Positions 6,641 through 10,423 of a stretch of 10,423 nucleotides of DNA are shown one piece after another. The first letter of the stretch is position 1; the number at the start of each line of letters is the position of its first letter. The notes beneath the pieces were generated by a model, which was not told where the DNA came from, did not search any database, and saw only the letters and a list, made by a program, of their open reading frames with translations. Position numbers and translations under genes: made by a program. Source of the stretch: Treponema sp. UBA4232 (lineage in GTDB: Bacteria; Spirochaetota; Spirochaetia; Treponematales; Treponemataceae); NCBI GenBank assembly GCA_002396325.1, contig DGXM01000048.1, forward strand, positions 1-10,423, given 5' to 3'.

Positions 6641-6649
6641 GGTAATGGT

Positions 6650-6976
6650 ATGAAGAGTTCCAACAAGAAGTATTTGATTTCATTGGTGATTATGGCACTT
6701 GTTTCTGTGGCTGTTGCGGTGGCTGAGGCTGCTGTTCCTGAAGCGGCTCCTGCTGCCGGTGGATTCGGCTCTGGAATCAAGTATGTGGCGGCTGCTCTTG
6801 CGGTCGGTATCGCATGTATTGGTGGTGGAATGGCCGTTGGTAAAATCGGTGCCGCGGCAATGGGTGCCATGAGCGAGAATGCTGAGCTTTCAGGTAAGGC
6901 TCTTCCTTTCGTAGGACTTGCAGAAGGTATTTGTCTGTGGGGATTCCTGGTTGCTCTGTTCATCATCCTGATGTAA
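6650..6976 (+). CDS. atpK: V-type ATPase subunit K (rotor-ring proteolipid)
   Basis: The 108-aa product is the proteolipid of the membrane rotor ring. It has a hydrophobic N-terminal stretch (about residues 8-25, ending AVA-EAA, which looks like a signal-peptide cleavage site), then one helical hairpin: helix 1 YVAAALAVGIACIGGGMAVGKIG, a polar loop MSENAELSGK, and helix 2 ALPFVGLAEGICLWGFLVAL with the ion-carrying Glu92. The plan matches the short, signal-bearing type I recall from Thermus rather than the doubled 4-helix type of Enterococcus NtpK. ATG 6650 (AAAGGGG at 6636-6642) is preferred; TTG 6626, with its own AAAGGA, would add eight residues (MDIERGNG). A long 129-bp leader sets this gene apart from its tightly packed neighbours, as might be expected for a subunit needed in many copies. 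Confidence 0.93.
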   Translation: MKSSNKKYLISLVIMALVSVAVAVAEAAVPEAAPAAGGFGSGIKYVAAALAVGIACIGGGMAVGKIGAAAMGAMSENAELSGKALPFVGLAEGICLWGFLVALFIILM

Positions 6977-6986
6977 GGCAGTTTCC

Positions 6987-7322
6987 GTGGAATATTATTT
7001 CATCGGTGAGCGTGAACTGTCCCTGGCCTTCAATCTGGTGGGGGTTCCGGGATCAGTCGCAAACAACAAAAGCGATGCACTGGAGGCTTTCAAGCTGATG
7101 ACAGGTCAGTCGTCGAAAGTCAGCGGTCCCGCATTGCAGGACAGACCAAAGGTTCTCATTTTGACTGAAGATGTGGCTGACATGCTGGAAAAGGATGTTC
7201 TTGACTGGCAGAAAGGCGGCAGGGCTCCTTTGATTGTGGAGATTCCGGGTCTGCAGGGGCATCTTCAGGGACGAAAGACACTTACCGATTCCATACGCGA
7301 AGCAGTCGGTATTCAGGTGTAA
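6987..7322 (+). CDS. atpF: V-type ATPase subunit F (central stalk)
   Basis: The 111-aa product is subunit F (NtpG in Enterococcus naming), a small alpha/beta protein that binds subunit D in the central axle and helps couple rotation to catalysis. The start MEYYFIGERELSLAFNLVGVPG and the strand VLILTEDVADML, followed by PLIVEIPG, are the family's order of elements. The length is normal. The start is GTG at 6987: the residues from it match the family N-terminus, no ATG is available nearby, and AAGG (6975-6978), overlapping the K stop codon, lies eight bases before it. A GTG start with a modest Shine-Dalgarno right after the abundantly needed K gene would help lower its yield. Confidence 0.9.
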   Translation: MEYYFIGERELSLAFNLVGVPGSVANNKSDALEAFKLMTGQSSKVSGPALQDRPKVLILTEDVADMLEKDVLDWQKGGRAPLIVEIPGLQGHLQGRKTLTDSIREAVGIQV

Positions 7323-7381
7323 TCCTCGGAGAATGTTCACTTAAAAGCCGTTTCAACGAACGGTTCAATGGAAGTATTATT

Positions 7382-8029
7382 ATGGAAGAATTACGTTCAA
7401 CAGACGCTCTGGACAAAGAGATAGTCGCTGACGCCAAAAAGAAGGCTGACCGCATATTGGCAAAAGCCGAAGAATCATGCGCTTCTTTGCTCGGCGGAGT
7501 CGATGCCCGTGTCCAGGAGGCAAAGTCCCAGGCAGAAGCAGCTACACGCTCCATGCTTGCGCTGTACAAAAAAAACATAAACGCATCCCTGCCTCTCGAA
7601 AAGGAGAGGTATCTTGTTTCTTATATACATGAGTCTGTCATCGAGGCGTTGAATGTGTATTTTGAGTCTGCCGGTGAGAATAAAAGACTCCAGATTGTGA
7701 AGGAACTTGTTGAACGGTCGAAGAAAGTCCTTGGAACGAGACCTGTGAACGCCAGGGTGCTGGGATTTGAAAAAGAGGCTGCTTTTGAAATGCTGAAGTC
7801 TGTGTTCGGAACCCAGATTCTTTCAGTGGAGAGTGCGGGTGCCGGGGAAAATGCGGATGAAACCGTGGAAGGTTTTGCTTTTCACGAGGGTGTCATTCTT
7901 TCAACCGCGGATTCGAACTCTGGTGCAATAACCTGCCGGCTGACCCTTGACGAAAAGGTGAAGGATATTTTGGACAGCTGGAATTTCGAACTTTCAGACG
8001 CACTGTTTGGCGGGAGGTTGCCAGAATGA
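7382..8029 (+). CDS. atpE: V-type ATPase subunit E (peripheral stalk)
   Basis: The 215-aa product has the two-part plan of subunit E: a long charged N-terminal helix (about residues 8-75, KEIVADAKKKADRILAKAEE onward) that coils with subunit G/H, and a globular C-terminal half that sits on the A3B3 head (VSYIHESVIEALNVYF to the end). The C-terminus, with a strand (ITCRLTLDEK) and a final helix (LDSWNFELSDALFG), fits the family. GGAAG (7370-7374) lies seven bases before ATG 7382. The 59-bp gap before it holds a small hairpin (CCGTT 7348-7352 with AACGG 7359-7363), without a T-run. The end overlaps subunit A by four bases (ATGA), a common sign of translational coupling. Confidence 0.88.
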   Translation: MEELRSTDALDKEIVADAKKKADRILAKAEESCASLLGGVDARVQEAKSQAEAATRSMLALYKKNINASLPLEKERYLVSYIHESVIEALNVYFESAGENKRLQIVKELVERSKKVLGTRPVNARVLGFEKEAAFEMLKSVFGTQILSVESAGAGENADETVEGFAFHEGVILSTADSNSGAITCRLTLDEKVKDILDSWNFELSDALFGGRLPE

Positions 8030-9795
8030 TTAGCGGAAAAATTACCCGTATTTCAGGTCCCATTGTTTATGCCGAGGGCTTGGACAGCTGCGGTCTTTAT
8101 GATGTTGTTGATGTTGGAAAGAATAAGCTGATTGGCGAAATCATCAGTCAGGAAAAGGGGCTTGCGACAATAGAGGTCTACGAGGATGATTCGGGAATGC
8201 AGATTGGAGAGGAAGTCGTGAGCAGCGGCCGTCCTCTTTCATTGAAGCTGGGCCCCGGTCTTGTAGGCACCATTTACGACGGAATTCAGCGTCCTTTGAA
8301 GGAAATGTTTGAATCAGGAGGAGCATTTCTCGTTCCCGGACAGCGCACGGAGCCGTTGGACGTTTCCAAAAAGTGGGATTTTACTCCCGCTGAAGGCATT
8401 GCTCCAGAATGCGGCATTTACCCGGGCATGGTTTTGGGCACAGTCAATGAAACCGGTTCCATAGTCCACAAGATTATGGTTCCGCCGTATATAAAGGGAA
8501 AGAAACTTGCATCTTTCAGGGGGCAGGGCAGCTACACCGTTGACGATGAAATCGCCGTCACGGATTTGGGCGAGAAAATCCTTATGTCGCAGTATTGGCC
8601 GCTCAGAAAACCCAGGCCTTTTGCACAGAAGCTGGAAGTCACCGAGCCATTGGTCACAGGTCAGCGTGTAATAGATGTGTTCTTCCCGCTCAGCAAGGGT
8701 GGAACAGCCGCAATCCCCGGTGGATTCGGTACAGGAAAAACCATGACCCAGCATGCCATTGCAAAATGGTGTGATGCTGATTTGATTGTATACATCGGCT
8801 GCGGTGAGCGTGGAAACGAAATGACCGATGTTCTCACCGAGTTTCCGAAACTGATAGACCCCCGCACGAACAGGTCTCTTATGGAGCGCACGATTCTTAT
8901 TGCGAACACTTCGAATATGCCTGTTGCGGCGCGCGAAGTCTCTCTTTACGCTGGAATCACACTCGCCGAGTATTACCGCGACATGGGTATGCATGTTGCA
9001 ATTATGGCAGACTCGACTTCCCGTTGGGCAGAGGCTTTGAGAGAGCTTTCAGGGCGTATGGAGGAAATGCCGGCAGAGGAAGGATTCCCCGCATATCTTC
9101 CGACCCGTCTTGCGGAATTCTATGAAAGGGCAGGGCGCGTGAACAGTCTATGCGGAGATGAAGGGTCGGTTTCCGTAATCGGTGCGGTCTCTCCGCCGGG
9201 TGGTGATTTTTCAGAGCCTGTCACTCAGCATACAAAGCGCTTTATCCGCTGTTTCTGGGCTTTGGACAGGGAACTTGCGAACGCACGCCATTATCCCGCA
9301 ATCGGTTGGATTGATTCATACTCTGAATACGCAGAGGAAGTGAAGGGCTGGTGGGACAAATTCGACCCGCGTTGGGCTGAAATCCGCATCAAGGCACTGG
9401 ATCTTCTTAAAAAGGAACAGAGACTTCAGCAGATTGTCCGTCTTATCGGAGCGGATGCACTTCCTGAAAGCGACCGTCTGATTCTGATCGTTGCCGAAAT
9501 GATAAAGAATGGATTTTTGCAGCAGAACGCATTCGATGATATTGACCAGTTCTCCGTGCCGGAAAAGCAGATTCAAATTCTCTTGCTGATTATGAATTTC
9601 TATGATCTGGCTCTTAAGGCCGTGAAAGCAGGATGTCCTCTTCTGAAGATTGTTGAGGCTCCCGTGCGTGATGAGATTGTCCGTGCGAAGTCCATGGTTG
9701 CGAATGACAACACCGACTGCCTGACGACAATTCACAATCATCTGGAAGACCAGATGGGTGAGCTTGAGCGTCAGTACAGAACGTCATCATTGTAA
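8026..9795 (+). CDS. atpA: V-type ATPase catalytic subunit A
   Basis: The 589-aa product is the nucleotide-hydrolysing (or ATP-synthesising) subunit of the A3B3 head. The N-terminal beta-barrel (KITRISGPIVYAEGL onward) is followed by the non-homologous insert typical of A subunits, and then the catalytic domain. The P-loop GGFGTGKT lies at residues 232-239 with Lys238. The catalytic glutamate is expected at Glu261 in YIGCGERGNEM, and the Walker B strand VAIMADSTSRW has Asp329. PPGGDFSEPVTQHTKRF and the C-terminal helical bundle complete the family pattern; all key residues are intact and the length is normal. GGGAGG (8012-8017) lies eight bases before ATG 8026, within the end of the E gene. 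In a fermenting anaerobe the enzyme would usually hydrolyse ATP to pump ions; the direction cannot be read from the sequence. Confidence 0.97.
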   Translation: MISGKITRISGPIVYAEGLDSCGLYDVVDVGKNKLIGEIISQEKGLATIEVYEDDSGMQIGEEVVSSGRPLSLKLGPGLVGTIYDGIQRPLKEMFESGGAFLVPGQRTEPLDVSKKWDFTPAEGIAPECGIYPGMVLGTVNETGSIVHKIMVPPYIKGKKLASFRGQGSYTVDDEIAVTDLGEKILMSQYWPLRKPRPFAQKLEVTEPLVTGQRVIDVFFPLSKGGTAAIPGGFGTGKTMTQHAIAKWCDADLIVYIGCGERGNEMTDVLTEFPKLIDPRTNRSLMERTILIANTSNMPVAAREVSLYAGITLAEYYRDMGMHVAIMADSTSRWAEALRELSGRMEEMPAEEGFPAYLPTRLAEFYERAGRVNSLCGDEGSVSVIGAVSPPGGDFSEPVTQHTKRFIRCFWALDRELANARHYPAIGWIDSYSEYAEEVKGWWDKFDPRWAEIRIKALDLLKKEQRLQQIVRLIGADALPESDRLILIVAEMIKNGFLQQNAFDDIDQFSVPEKQIQILLLIMNFYDLALKAVKAGCPLLKIVEAPVRDEIVRAKSMVANDNTDCLTTIHNHLEDQMGELERQYRTSSL

Positions 9796-9808
9796 GAGGT
9801 AGGATGTT

Positions 9809-10423
9809 ATGAAGGGAATAGAGTATACCGGACTTGAGGGAGTTGACGGACCGATTGTCGTGGTGAAGAGGACTCCGGATTCTTTTTATGATGAGGTTGT
9901 CTACGTGCGCGATAAATCAGGCGAGAAAAGGACAGGCCGCATAATCGACATAAACCAGGATACCGCCGTGGTTCAGATTTTCGGAAGCACAACGGGTCTT
10001 GATCTTAACGAAACCACTGTTGAATTCCTCGACCGACCGATGGAACTTCGTGTTGGAAAGGGGCTTCTGGGACGCATTTTCAACGGACTTGGAGAGCCGA
10101 TAGACGGCTACCCTGAAATTGTGTCGAGCAAAAAAATCAACGTGAACGGCTATCCGATCAATCCGTATGCCAGAGTTTATCCGCGCGACTTCATTCAGAC
10201 AGGAATCTCTTCGATAGACGGAATGAACACACTCATCCGCGGACAGAAGCTTCCGATTTTCTCTGGAAACGGACTTCCCCACAACCGTCTTGCGGCACAG
10301 ATTATCAGGCAGGCAAAACTGAAGAGTTCCGACGAGGAATTTGTCATGGTTTTTGCAGGCATGGGCATCAAGTACGACGTGGCCCAGTTCTTCCAGCACA
10401 CCTTCGAGGAAAGCGGTGTATTG
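9809..10423 (+). CDS. atpB: V-type ATPase regulatory subunit B, N-terminal part
   Basis: The first 205 codons of subunit B, cut by the window end; the full protein is normally about 430-480 aa. Subunit B alternates with A in the head and contributes to the nucleotide sites without catalysing. The start MKGIEYTGLEGVDGPIVVVKR, the strand block RIFNGLGEPIDG, the ARVYPRDFIQTGISSIDGMNTLIRGQKLPIFS segment and the degenerate P-loop SGNGLPHN (residues 152-159, without the catalytic Lys) identify B rather than A. ATG 9809 is used: an ATG at 9804 in another frame stops after two codons, while AGAGGTAGG (9797-9803) provides the ribosome binding site. It starts 13 bp after subunit A ends. Subunit D would be expected beyond the window. 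Confidence 0.95.
   Translation, partial: MKGIEYTGLEGVDGPIVVVKRTPDSFYDEVVYVRDKSGEKRTGRIIDINQDTAVVQIFGSTTGLDLNETTVEFLDRPMELRVGKGLLGRIFNGLGEPIDGYPEIVSSKKINVNGYPINPYARVYPRDFIQTGISSIDGMNTLIRGQKLPIFSGNGLPHNRLAAQIIRQAKLKSSDEEFVMVFAGMGIKYDVAQFFQHTFEESGVL

Noticed and set aside
8314..8994. Long - strand open frame (226 codons) inside subunit A
   Set aside because: It is antisense to a strongly conserved coding region, has no family-like content and is explained by codon bias of the sense gene.

Overview
The window is a stretch of bacterial chromosome, roughly half G+C, that looks like a spirochaete, most likely Treponema or a close relative. The reasons are the bacterial A/V-type (not F-type) rotary ATPase, the full gene order G/H-C-I-K-F-E-A-B lying downstream of secG (an arrangement I recall from memory for the second V-ATPase cluster of treponemes), and the style of the stalk subunits. 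No database was consulted, so the genus is an inference.

Left part (1-2124). A + strand fragment ends at 132 and is the C-terminus of a metallo-beta-lactamase-fold hydrolase. It converges on a - strand gene (195-917) for an IMP cyclohydrolase of the PurO type. The 62-bp convergent gap holds two hairpins with opposite strand preference. A divergent intergenic region (918-1020) with an inverted repeat, a probable promoter and a T10 tract leads to a + strand gene (1021-2124) for a DUF2974/Mbeg1-like alpha/beta-hydrolase with a GHSKG nucleophile motif.

Middle (2125-3122). A strong sigma-70-like promoter (TTGACT-17-TATTAT, 2161-2189) precedes secG, followed after 49 bp by a PTS EIIA (fructose/nitrogen type) gene.

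Right part (3182 to the end). Eight V-ATPase genes run on the + strand with short gaps or overlaps: peripheral-stalk G/H, central-stalk C, membrane I, rotor-ring K, central-stalk F, peripheral-stalk E, catalytic A, and regulatory B (cut by the window end; D would be expected next). The products should form one complete rotary machine: A3B3 head, F (and presumably D) axle on a C socket, K ring turning against I, held by E-G/H stalks. I see no convincing terminator between secG and atpB, so secG, the EIIA gene and the ATPase genes could share a transcript.

The most interesting non-coding stretch is the 129-bp gap between I and K. It has competing hairpins, an 11-bp direct repeat that duplicates the Shine-Dalgarno region, and a perfect 12-bp palindrome holding an alternative TTG start. 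I found no mobile element, CRISPR array, tRNA or rRNA, and no sign of a novel defence or metabolic system. Most of the window is well-understood housekeeping content.
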